From Chloroflexota bacterium (GTDB taxonomy: Bacteria > Chloroflexota > Anaerolineae > Anaerolineales > VGOW01), in contig JACRLA010000202.1 of NCBI GenBank assembly GCA_016215145.1, positions 1-5,352 of the forward strand: DNA of 5,352 nt. Reading direction: 5' to 3'. Position numbers and translations under genes: made by a program. The notes under the pieces are model-generated. The model was not told the DNA's origin, ran no database searches, and saw nothing but the letters and a program-made list of their open reading frames with translations. Within the stretch, counting starts at the first letter, position 1, and each line of letters starts with the position of its first letter. Shown piece by piece: positions 1-5,100 of this stretch.

Positions 1-116
1 ACCAGGTTGACCACCTTGTGCTTTTGCAGTTGAAACTACTACAAAGAGAGAGAGAATAAAATGCCTAAGACAAACACCACAAAACCTTTTCGAGTGATTT
101 GAGAGAGTGTCACCAT
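1..116 (-). pseudogene. 5' end of an exported-protein gene, frame broken in the signal peptide
   Basis: Only the beginning of this gene is in the window; it continues past base 1. The start is ATG at 114-116, preceded by AAGGAG (127-132, 10 nt upstream) and by the same promoter block as the two genes to its right. Reading from this ATG gives MVTLSQITRKGFVVF and more hydrophobic residues, then a TAG stop at 39-41 after 25 codons. In another frame the sequence continues as FVVVSTAKAQGGQPG, a hydrophobic end plus an AKA signal-peptidase site and a Gly/Gln/Pro mature start. The frames join perfectly if one CT unit of the tract at 45-55 is removed. No start codon opens the downstream frame. An in-frame ATG at 135-137 also exists, but it lies too close to the proposed -10 (143-148). 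I cannot name the protein. The GGQPG start recalls the Q/G/P tails of the two neighbouring lipoproteins. Confidence 0.6.
45..55 (-). repeat. Dinucleotide tract, (CT)5 on the coding strand
   Basis: On the plus strand this is (AG)5 plus A; on the coding strand it reads T(CT)5. It lies inside the hydrophobic core of the signal peptide of the gene starting at 116, and it is where the reading frame is lost. Four units would give an open frame through to the window edge; five units give a stop at 39-41. The position and effect fit a slipped-strand tract, though five units is short for a fast contingency locus. Confidence 0.7.
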
Positions 117-142
117 AATTGAGAATCTCCTTTTCATCTAAT

Positions 143-201
143 AATCTAGTTGGTAGTTGTTCAAAAGCTGTTCAGAAGAAGTTTGAGTTATGTGTAGTAA
201 A
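143..201 (-). promoter_or_regulatory. Promoter A: four 11-bp operator units plus -10-like hexamer
   Basis: Reading on the minus strand from 201 to 158 there are four 11-mers: TTTACTACACA, TAACTCAAACT, TCTTCTGAACA and GCTTTTGAACA. The last two carry TGAACA in exact 11-bp phase. Nine nucleotides after the last TGAACA comes TAGATT (148-143), a 4/6 match to TATAAT. There is no -35 at the normal spacing, which is the pattern of promoters where an activator of the OmpR/PhoB family replaces the -35. The same block occurs at 1800-1858 and 2996-3054. It would drive the gene starting at 116. Confidence 0.7.
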
Positions 202-202
202 G

Positions 203-234
203 AAACGCTTTGAAATATTTTTTACGAAGGGTTT
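203..234 (-). terminator. Possible weak terminator after the DUF1566 gene
   Basis: An imperfect hairpin pairs 203-212 with 225-234 (two mismatches on the transcribed strand) around an A/T-rich 12-nt loop, five bases after the stop codon of the 240-1772 gene. On the minus strand it is followed by TTTCTTTACTAC, a broken T-rich stretch. It is much weaker than the other two terminators here, and its tail runs into the distal unit of promoter A, as also happens at promoter B. Confidence 0.35.
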
Positions 235-239
235 TGATA

Positions 240-1772
240 TTAGGGGCGCGGCGGAGGCGGGCTACCGCCAGGCGGTGGACCACTGGGTCGCGTGCCGCTC
301 GGTTGTTGCCCGCCGCCACCGGGTTGTTGCCCACCCCCTTGTTGCGGTGATTGCATGTTGCCACTCGATTGCAGAGTGACGCTGGGGCGCGATGCGCTTG
401 GGTTGCCATTAGGCGCAAAGGTGACGCCGCCGGCGCGCGCGCAACGCGCGTAATTGGTAATGCGAACAACATCGCCTTGAGGTCCATGCCCTTGAGCATA
501 TATAGACGATGATGCGTTACCGCTCTTCGGGTCACTACGCTGCGCGCCCGCGCCATGCACATCCAACAACCGTTTGTCGCCGTTGGGCGAACTTATGTAA
601 CCAAGTGCTTCACCAAAGGCAATGTAGACTGCCAAACCGGCGTTGCCGTTTGATGTGGCGTGCGTGGTGCTTGTCCAATAAAAAGGATAGTTGGTCTTGC
701 CGCCTTCGTCTTTGATCGAACTGACGCTGAAGATTGAATCTATCGCCGCCGATTGCGTTGTGGCTGGTGAGCGCGTGTAATCCACAATGCTTTGCAATTC
801 TTTGGCATTGGGCAAGCGCCAATCGCTATAACCGTTGGCGTTCAGGTCTTCGCAATAGCCGAGCGAGTCTCCCCAGTTCAGGCCTTTGCCACTATCGGCT
901 TTCATCCACATCAAGCCCGTCGCCTGATCGGTGATCGTGCCATTGCCGTTGTCTAAAAATTTATTGACTCCGTAGTTTGCATTGCCGCGCACGTAGCGGA
1001 TAAACTGCGTGTTGCTCGCGCTGCGGTTGCCGGGCTGCATCAGCGGATACCCTTTGATGCGCCCATCGGCAAAATTGACTCCGAAGATCGTGGCGTCGCC
1101 GCCCATCGTTGTTGAAACATATTTTGTGCTTGACCAAAATTGCGCGTCAATCACCCGCTCGCCGTTTGCCGTGTTTCCATATTGAAAGACAAAATAGGTT
1201 GTGTCCACAAACGGCGTGGCTTGGCACGCGCCGCCACCCATGCACGCGCTCACATCCAATCCATCAAAGAGAATAAGCGAATAAAGTTCTTTGATGTTCG
1301 GCACTCGCCAATCGGCGTAGCCGCCAAGTTTAAGTGACGCCGCCCCGGAAGTGGCTTGCGCCAAAGTAACTTTGCTGCCGGGATCTTTTTGCCACATCAA
1401 GCCCGTCACCAAATCAGAGATCGCGCCATCGCCGTTATCCTTGTAGCGCGGAGCCGCGCCCGCATACTGCCCATCTTGCCCCATTAATGATCCCGACGAC
1501 GGGCAAGCCGCTTCGGCGTTGGCGTTGTAGCATTTGCCTTGCGCCGTATCCACGATTGGGTAACTCAATTGAGTTGCCGCGTTTGCCGTTGCAGAAGCCA
1601 CAACAGTAGATTGACTCTGTTGAGTGATAGTGGGCTGTGTCGCCGCAACAGGTTTGGGTTGAGTCGCCGTCACCACCACTGTCACCACAGCAGGCGATGT
1701 GAGAGGCGCGCAAGCAGTCAACAGTAGCAACCACACTACAAAAAAAGTTTTGAAGAAAGAAAAAGTTTTCAT
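240..1772 (-). CDS. Lipoprotein with two DUF1566 (Lcl_C) domains
   Basis: A 510-residue exported protein. The start is ATG at 1770-1772, 8 nt after AAGGAG (1781-1786); an upstream TTG at 1790 would include the ribosome site and is rejected. Residues 1-21 form a lipoprotein signal ending LLTAC, so Cys21 should be lipidated; residues 22-70 are a Thr/Val/Gln-rich linker. Two DUF1566/Lcl_C domains follow, at about 112-264 and 274-448. Each has DNG(D/N)G..(S/T)D, TGLMW and Y(A/S)DWR(V/L)PN.KEL, then (F/Y)W(S/T)ST. The family has a C-type-lectin-like fold and is usually found on exported proteins; ligands are mostly unknown. Domain 2 keeps Cys307 and Cys444, which are replaced by Ala144 and Tyr260 in domain 1. 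Residues 470-510 are a Gln/Gly/Pro tail ending PPPPRP, like the tail of the YHYH neighbour. It is apparently transcribed alone from promoter B. A binding or adhesion role at the cell surface is inference. Confidence 0.92.
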   Translation of the reverse strand: MKTFSFFKTFFVVWLLLLTACAPLTSPAVVTVVVTATQPKPVAATQPTITQQSQSTVVASATANAATQLSYPIVDTAQGKCYNANAEAACPSSGSLMGQDGQYAGAAPRYKDNGDGAISDLVTGLMWQKDPGSKVTLAQATSGAASLKLGGYADWRVPNIKELYSLILFDGLDVSACMGGGACQATPFVDTTYFVFQYGNTANGERVIDAQFWSSTKYVSTTMGGDATIFGVNFADGRIKGYPLMQPGNRSASNTQFIRYVRGNANYGVNKFLDNGNGTITDQATGLMWMKADSGKGLNWGDSLGYCEDLNANGYSDWRLPNAKELQSIVDYTRSPATTQSAAIDSIFSVSSIKDEGGKTNYPFYWTSTTHATSNGNAGLAVYIAFGEALGYISSPNGDKRLLDVHGAGAQRSDPKSGNASSSIYAQGHGPQGDVVRITNYARCARAGGVTFAPNGNPSASRPSVTLQSSGNMQSPQQGGGQQPGGGGQQPSGTRPSGPPPGGSPPPPRP

Positions 1773-1799
1773 GGCGTTATCTCCTTTCAAAGTAAATGG

Positions 1800-1858
1800 A
1801 TCATCGCAGTAAACTGTTCAGAAACTGTTCAGAAAGTTTTTGGATCGTGTTCAATAAA
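1800..1858 (-). promoter_or_regulatory. Promoter B: four 11-bp operator units plus -10-like hexamer
   Basis: On the minus strand from 1858 to 1815 the units are TTTATTGAACA, CGATCCAAAAA, CTTTCTGAACA and GTTTCTGAACA. Three of the four carry TGAACA, the best version in the window. Nine nucleotides further is GATGAT (1805-1800), a weak 4/6 match to TATAAT, and then AAGGAG and the ATG at 1772. The distal unit overlaps the T-tract of the terminator of the upstream gene. It would drive the DUF1566 lipoprotein gene. Confidence 0.75.
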
Positions 1859-1889
1859 AACAACCCGCCTTCAGAGTGAAAGCGGGTTG
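1853..1889 (-). terminator. Intrinsic terminator of the YHYH gene
   Basis: CAACCCGC (1861-1868) pairs with GCGGGTTG (1882-1889), giving eight pairs. After one mismatch, three more inner pairs (1870-1872 with 1878-1880) close a 5-nt loop. On the minus strand it is followed directly by TTTTTATT (1860-1853). It begins 17 nt after the stop codon of the YHYH gene, so it separates that gene from the DUF1566 gene. Confidence 0.9.
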
Positions 1890-1906
1890 CAAATTACGGG
1901 TGATGA

Positions 1907-2962
1907 TTAAGGTCGTTGAGGGCGAACAGGATTGGGGCGAGTCGGCGGCACGCCAGCGCCGGGTTGACCGCCACCGTTTGTCTGGCTGCCACCTGGTTGT
2001 TGCGCGTTTGCGCCACCTTGCTGCGCGCCGCCGATATTCATTCTAACCGCGCTGCCGCGAAAGCAACTGACCGTGTAAGGAAATTCTGCGGTGGCATGAT
2101 AGTGATACATCTCAACCGTCTTGCCATCCCATTCGATCTCGTGCGTGTGCCCGTGACACACATCTAAATCGGCATTCGTCAACGCTAGGTTGTTTTCGCC
2201 ATGATGCCCATAAATTCCGAAACCGTCCAAAGCATAACCGACGAGCGCCGAGTGACCCAACGCGGCATCAGTCGCACACGGGCTGAGGCTGTGATAGTGA
2301 TACACGCCCGCTTGTTGCGGATGTCCACCGCAAGCGTCTTGGAGTTCGTGCGCTACCGCGTCGCGCCCGCCCGCATCAAACGCGCTGAAGATGTACGACC
2401 CGGTCAGCATCACGCCTACAGTGCCGCCGACGCACGTTGGTTGAGCGTTGATCGTGGGAGTGGCAGGCAGAGTCAACTGCATGGTTTGCGATTTGATCGA
2501 GTTGGGGTTGCCATCATATTGGAAAGCATCGTCGCTGCGGCTGACCGGATATTGACCCGTTGTGTGAGTGGGCAGATCGTTGCCGGTGATGACGCGGTTG
2601 TTGCCTTGCAGCGAGATGGTGAACTGACTGGGCCACGAGACCTGCCCATCCACCGTTGGCTTGATCGTCAGATCATACGTGCCTGCGGCGGCGTTGTACC
2701 ACGCACCCGTTGCCCGCGCGCCCGCTTGATTCGGGTTAACAAAACTGGTGATGCAAGAGAAAACATAACCCTGCTTCGGGCTTGTAGAATACTTGCCATC
2801 GCCGATGGGCAGCTTCGTCAGGTCAATGCCATCCGACTCCACGCTGCTCACTTGCGCCTGTTGCCCTTGCGTCGTCATTGCGCCTTGCGCGGCAACCGCC
2901 GTGGACGAACATGCCGCTAACAACAACCCTAAAACTAAAATGATTCTCAAATTTGTGGTCAT
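1907..2962 (-). CDS. YHYH-domain lipoprotein
   Basis: A 351-residue exported protein. The start is ATG at 2960-2962, 7 nt after AAGGAG (2970-2975); the TTG at 2968 is too close to that site. The N-terminus is a lipoprotein signal with lipobox LAAC, lipid on Cys18. Residues 19-60 are low-complexity; the folded part spans about 60-310. It carries the YHYH motif twice (221-224 and 286-289), DGFGIYG (246-252, the usual D-G-[FY]-x-[IV]-[YF]-G element) and HGHTH (270-274). Six cysteines follow the lipid Cys (70, 177, 211, 229, 269, 300). The YHYH family is widespread in exported proteins but has no settled function; the clustered His residues suggest metal binding, which is inference. Residues 311-351 are a Gln/Gly/Asn/Pro tail ending RPQRP, resembling the end of the DUF1566 neighbour. 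It has its own promoter and terminator, so it is probably monocistronic. Confidence 0.93.
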   Translation of the reverse strand: MTTNLRIILVLGLLLAACSSTAVAAQGAMTTQGQQAQVSSVESDGIDLTKLPIGDGKYSTSPKQGYVFSCITSFVNPNQAGARATGAWYNAAAGTYDLTIKPTVDGQVSWPSQFTISLQGNNRVITGNDLPTHTTGQYPVSRSDDAFQYDGNPNSIKSQTMQLTLPATPTINAQPTCVGGTVGVMLTGSYIFSAFDAGGRDAVAHELQDACGGHPQQAGVYHYHSLSPCATDAALGHSALVGYALDGFGIYGHHGENNLALTNADLDVCHGHTHEIEWDGKTVEMYHYHATAEFPYTVSCFRGSAVRMNIGGAQQGGANAQQPGGSQTNGGGQPGAGVPPTRPNPVRPQRP

Positions 2963-2995
2963 AATCAATCTCCTTTATCGTTTTGAATTGTGGCA

Positions 2996-3054
2996 AGGAT
3001 AAAGGTGAGATGTTCAAAAGTTGTTCAGAACTCTTTGGAGTCGTGTAAAAATAA
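2996..3054 (-). promoter_or_regulatory. Promoter C: four 11-bp operator units plus -10-like hexamer
   Basis: On the minus strand from 3054 to 3011 the units are TTATTTTTACA, CGACTCCAAAG, AGTTCTGAACA and ACTTTTGAACA. The two proximal units carry TGAACA in 11-bp phase; the second unit closely matches its counterpart in promoter B. Nine nucleotides later is TATCCT (3001-2996), a 4/6 match to TATAAT, then AAGGAG and the ATG at 2962. It would drive the YHYH gene. Confidence 0.75.
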
Positions 3055-3062
3055 TTCCCATC

Positions 3063-3096
3063 ACCCTCCCGAAGGTTTTAGAACCTTCGGGAGGGT
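3063..3096. repeat. Perfect 15-bp hairpin between proC terminator and promoter C
   Basis: Bases 3063-3077 pair without mismatch with 3082-3096 around a TTAG loop; the stem core is CCCTCCCGAAGG. It does not end in a T-tract on either strand: on the minus strand GATGGGAATTATTTTT follows, on the plus strand TTAAAAAAAAA. It may be a dispersed palindromic (REP-like) element or a second barrier to read-through from proC into the YHYH promoter. Confidence 0.75.
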
Positions 3097-3097
3097 T

Positions 3098-3131
3098 AAA
3101 AAAAAACGACGCGCTTCGCAAAACCGCGTCG
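3098..3131 (-). terminator. Intrinsic terminator of proC
   Basis: On the minus strand CGACGCG (3131-3125) pairs with CGCGTCG (3113-3107). After one mismatch two further A-T pairs are possible around a 5-nt loop. Nine T follow at once (3106-3098). It begins 7 nt after the proC stop codon and should end the ruvC-ruvA-proC transcript. Confidence 0.93.
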
Positions 3132-3138
3132 GACTACT

Positions 3139-3990
3139 CTACTTCTCTTCTCCATCGGCTAACTGGCTTCGCTTCTTGCCCTTGCCGAGTTGCACCGAGC
3201 GTTGATACGCCGCCCAGATCGCGCGCGAGATCGCCGTGCGAAAACCTGCCTTCTCTAAATAATATAACGCCTCGGCGCTCGTGCCGCCCGGCGACGTAAC
3301 CTGATTACGCAACCGCGCCAAATGATGCGGCGACTTCATGGCATACTCCGCCGAGCCTTTGATCGTTTGCAAAACTAACTGCTCAGAAATTTGGCGCGAG
3401 AAGCCTAAATGCACACCGGCGTCCACCATCGCTTCCATAAAAAGAAAAACGTAAGCCGGACCCGTGCCGCTCAACGCCGTTGCCATATCTAAATAATCTT
3501 CGTCACCCACAAACACCTGTTGCCCAAACGCGCCCAAGATCGCCTCTGCCTGTTTGCGTTGCGTCTCGGTCACGTCCGGCGAAGTCGTCCACACCGTAAT
3601 GCCCTCGCCGATTTGCGCGGGTGTGTTCGGCATCGAACGCACCACGCTCGAATGTAACAACCCTTGTGATATCAATTTGATGGTTGCTCCGGCGATGATT
3701 GAAAGAACTAACGCATTCGGCGCGATGTGACCCTTCAAATCATTCATCACCGCAGGCAGAACCTGAGGCTTGACCGCCAACACCACCACGTCTGCTTTTT
3801 CAGCCGCCAACCGATTCCCGCTCCCGACTCGTACCCCATACTTTGAGCGCAGCAATTCGCCCTGCTCGGCGCGCGGCTCGGCGGCAATGATCGATTCGGG
3901 CGCGATGAGTTTTTGCGAAATGAGTCCGGCGATCATCGCCTCGCCCATTGCCCCCGCGCCGATGAATGCAATTTGAGTATTCGATAACAT
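3139..3990 (-). CDS. proC: Pyrroline-5-carboxylate reductase
   Basis: A cytoplasmic enzyme that reduces 1-pyrroline-5-carboxylate to L-proline with NAD(P)H, the last step of proline synthesis. The 283-residue product (family about 270) starts MLSNTQIAFIGAGAMG; the ATG is at 3988-3990 with GGGAG 8 nt upstream, and an upstream TTG at 4020 is rejected because its extra codons come from the flanking repeat. Visible motifs are the Rossmann loop GAGAMG (11-16), AVKPQ (72-76), RSMPNTPA (118-125), SGTGPAY (174-180) and the P5CR signature around VTSPGGTSAEAL (231-242). The C-terminal stretch from residue 270 is charged and probably disordered. It is last in the apparent ruvC-ruvA-bIVP-proC run, followed by a strong terminator. 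Its Shine-Dalgarno sequence lies at the edge of the inverted repeat at 4000-4028, so its translation may depend on that structure. Confidence 0.97.
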   Translation of the reverse strand: MLSNTQIAFIGAGAMGEAMIAGLISQKLIAPESIIAAEPRAEQGELLRSKYGVRVGSGNRLAAEKADVVVLAVKPQVLPAVMNDLKGHIAPNALVLSIIAGATIKLISQGLLHSSVVRSMPNTPAQIGEGITVWTTSPDVTETQRKQAEAILGAFGQQVFVGDEDYLDMATALSGTGPAYVFLFMEAMVDAGVHLGFSRQISEQLVLQTIKGSAEYAMKSPHHLARLRNQVTSPGGTSAEALYYLEKAGFRTAISRAIWAAYQRSVQLGKGKKRSQLADGEEK

Positions 3991-3999
3991 GACTAAAAC

Positions 4000-4028
4000 T
4001 CCCAAATCCCAAAAACCCAAAATCCCAA
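4000..4028 (-). repeat. Left copy of a 29-bp perfect inverted repeat, G-rich on the minus strand
   Basis: This 29-mer is the exact reverse complement of 4470-4498. On the minus strand it reads as four GGG runs separated by ATTTT, TTTTT and ATTT, which meets the usual G-quadruplex pattern (four G3 runs, loops of 7 or fewer). The last GGG, plus the next two bases, forms the GGGAG ribosome site of proC. Confidence 0.95.
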
Positions 4029-4032
4029 CTGC

Positions 4033-4431
4033 TCACTTGGAGTTGAGTGATTGTTTATTCTTCGCAATCAACGAACTTAAAATGTTGACCAACTCGCTAC
4101 TTTCTTGAATCAACGAGCGCCCTTCATCAGAGTCCGAACCCGACGCGCAAATAATTCTTGCCCAATAACGCGCTTCACGGGCCTCTTTGCGAGAGAGTGC
4201 CCACTTATAAACTTTGTCCTTCTGAGTATCCGCCCCATCTGCTTCTTCCACATTTGCGCCTATGGAAGTTGCTGACCGCGCCAACTGTCTCGCTGCAATA
4301 TGAGTTCCCATATCTTGCGGCAAAACCCTCACCCATTTAATGACACGCACCCCAAACAAAAATGTGCGCTCTCGAATATCGTAAGGCACATCCTCTTTTC
4401 CCGGAGCCATCCGCTTCTTTTGCTCATTCAT
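4033..4431 (-). CDS. Four-helix-bundle protein, S23/bIVP family
   Basis: A small cytoplasmic protein of 132 residues, close to the usual 115-130. The ATG at 4429-4431 has AGGAGG 7 nt upstream. Four helices are apparent at roughly 18-38, 44-64, 70-96 and 104-124. The family hallmarks are visible: R.LARSATSIGANVEEA (48-64), then KVYKWALSRKEAREARYW (73-90) and a last amphipathic helix with SSELVNILSSLI. The family was first seen encoded by intervening sequences in 23S rRNA; relatives include Avd of diversity-generating retroelements, which binds RNA and reverse transcriptase. The function of stand-alone members is not established. It is same-strand between ruvA and proC and is enclosed by a 29-bp inverted repeat, which suggests it arrived as a unit in an older ruvA-proC operon. 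No reverse transcriptase is visible nearby. Confidence 0.92.
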   Translation of the reverse strand: MNEQKKRMAPGKEDVPYDIRERTFLFGVRVIKWVRVLPQDMGTHIAARQLARSATSIGANVEEADGADTQKDKVYKWALSRKEAREARYWARIICASGSDSDEGRSLIQESSELVNILSSLIAKNKQSLNSK

Positions 4432-4469
4432 ATTTTCTCCTCCTGCCTCACTCTTGGAATTTTAAGTTC

Positions 4470-4498
4470 TTGGGATTTTGGGTTTTTGGGATTTGGGA
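4470..4498 (+). repeat. Right copy of the 29-bp perfect inverted repeat, G-rich on the plus strand
   Basis: Exact reverse complement of 4000-4028. Here the four GGG runs are on the plus strand, so the minus-strand transcript carries the C-rich version. A degenerate relative (TTGGAATTTT at 4454-4463) lies just inside, so the repeat may have grown by duplication of a TTGGGATTTT unit. It lies 7 bases from the ruvA stop codon. Confidence 0.95.
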
Positions 4499-4504
4499 TT
4501 TTTT

Positions 4505-5089
4505 TCAAGGCTTAGCAAAATATTGAAGCGCTAAACGAACCCTCTCTTCCACATCCTTCGGCGCATCCTTGGGGATGGATTGCAATGCCGCTTGCGCTTC
4601 GACCACACTATAACCGAGCGCAGTCAACGCGCCGATGATCTCGGTGTCCGACTCATCCAACTTCACGCCAACACCCAGCGGCACACCCACGCCAATTTTG
4701 TCTTTGAGATGAAAGACGATCTTCTCGGCAGTCTTCTTGCCCACGCCGGGGATGCGATCTAAAAGTTCGGGTTGTTCTTGTCCCACCGCTTTGCGCAACA
4801 GATCGGGCGAGATGTAAGAGAGCACGGCGAGCGCAAGTTTGGGACCCACGCCGTTCACGCCAAGCAGAGTCTCAAACAGCGCGCGTTGTTCTTCAGAGAC
4901 AAAGCCATAGAGCGTCACCGAATCTTCGCGCACGATCAACATGGTGTGCAAAAAGATCATCCGCCCCACACCCTCGACTTGCTCGAAGACCGTGTTCGGT
5001 ACAAGCACTTTTAACCCAACGCCGCCCACTTCAATGATGAGATGATCAGTAGCAATGTGTTGAACCGGACCACGTAAAGAGGAAATCAT
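4505..5089 (-). CDS. ruvA: Holliday junction branch-migration protein RuvA
   Basis: RuvA binds four-way DNA junctions as a tetramer, loads the RuvB helicase for branch migration, and works with the RuvC nuclease in recombinational repair. The 194-residue product matches the normal length (about 190-205). The start MISSLRGPV is the usual RuvA N-terminus. Domain I is the OB fold (about 1-63, with YGF at 61-63). Domain II carries two helix-hairpin-helix motifs, GVNGVGPKLAL (77-87) and IPGVGKKTAEKIV (113-125). After an acid-bearing linker, the small C-terminal domain III that contacts RuvB spans about 147-193. It lies 91 nt after ruvC on the same strand. No clear Shine-Dalgarno sequence precedes the ATG; the 11 nt before it are GCTGTCGTTTT on the plus strand, and beyond that is a long hairpin. 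No ruvB is in the window. Confidence 0.97.
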   Translation of the reverse strand: MISSLRGPVQHIATDHLIIEVGGVGLKVLVPNTVFEQVEGVGRMIFLHTMLIVREDSVTLYGFVSEEQRALFETLLGVNGVGPKLALAVLSYISPDLLRKAVGQEQPELLDRIPGVGKKTAEKIVFHLKDKIGVGVPLGVGVKLDESDTEIIGALTALGYSVVEAQAALQSIPKDAPKDVEERVRLALQYFAKP

Positions 5090-5100
5090 GCTGTCGTTTT

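Larger units (their letters stand above)
4000..4498 (-). mobile_element. Candidate inserted cassette: four-helix-bundle gene inside a 29-bp inverted repeat
   Basis: The 499-bp unit holds one gene (4033-4431) and ends exactly in the two 29-bp inverted repeats, placed 7 bases after the ruvA coding region ends on one side and at the proC ribosome site on the other. In a ruvA-proC transcript the ends would pair into a 29-bp stem holding the gene in its loop, which recalls 23S rRNA intervening sequences that encode this same protein family. I see no transposase and no clear target-site duplication, so mobility is inference. Confidence 0.4.

Noticed and set aside
1773..1790. TTG start six codons upstream for the DUF1566 gene
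   Set aside because: Those codons contain the AAGGAG ribosome site for the ATG at 1772, and the lipoprotein signal begins properly with MKTF from that ATG.
2201..2920. 239-residue open frame on the plus strand, antisense to the YHYH gene
   Set aside because: It is very rich in Arg, Ala and His, has no recognisable domain or ribosome site, and mirrors a gene with clear signal peptide and motifs. It is a shadow frame.
3063..3106. Hairpin at 3063-3096 as a plus-strand terminator
   Set aside because: On the plus strand it is followed by TTAAAAAAAAA, not a T-tract, and no plus-strand gene precedes it.
3991..4020. Ten extra N-terminal codons on ProC from a TTG at 4020
   Set aside because: They are translated from the inverted repeat and precede the standard ProC start just before the Rossmann motif; the ATG at 3990 has its own GGGAG.
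240..4431. Diversity-generating retroelement: four-helix-bundle protein (Avd-like) plus a lectin-fold DUF1566 target
   Set aside because: Both families can occur in such systems, but no reverse transcriptase or template/variable repeat pair is visible, and the two genes are separated by proC, a terminator and the YHYH gene.
4300..4515. Plus-strand frame of 71 residues over the right inverted repeat
   Set aside because: It is antisense to the four-helix-bundle gene and its end is just translated repeat; there is no ribosome site or domain.
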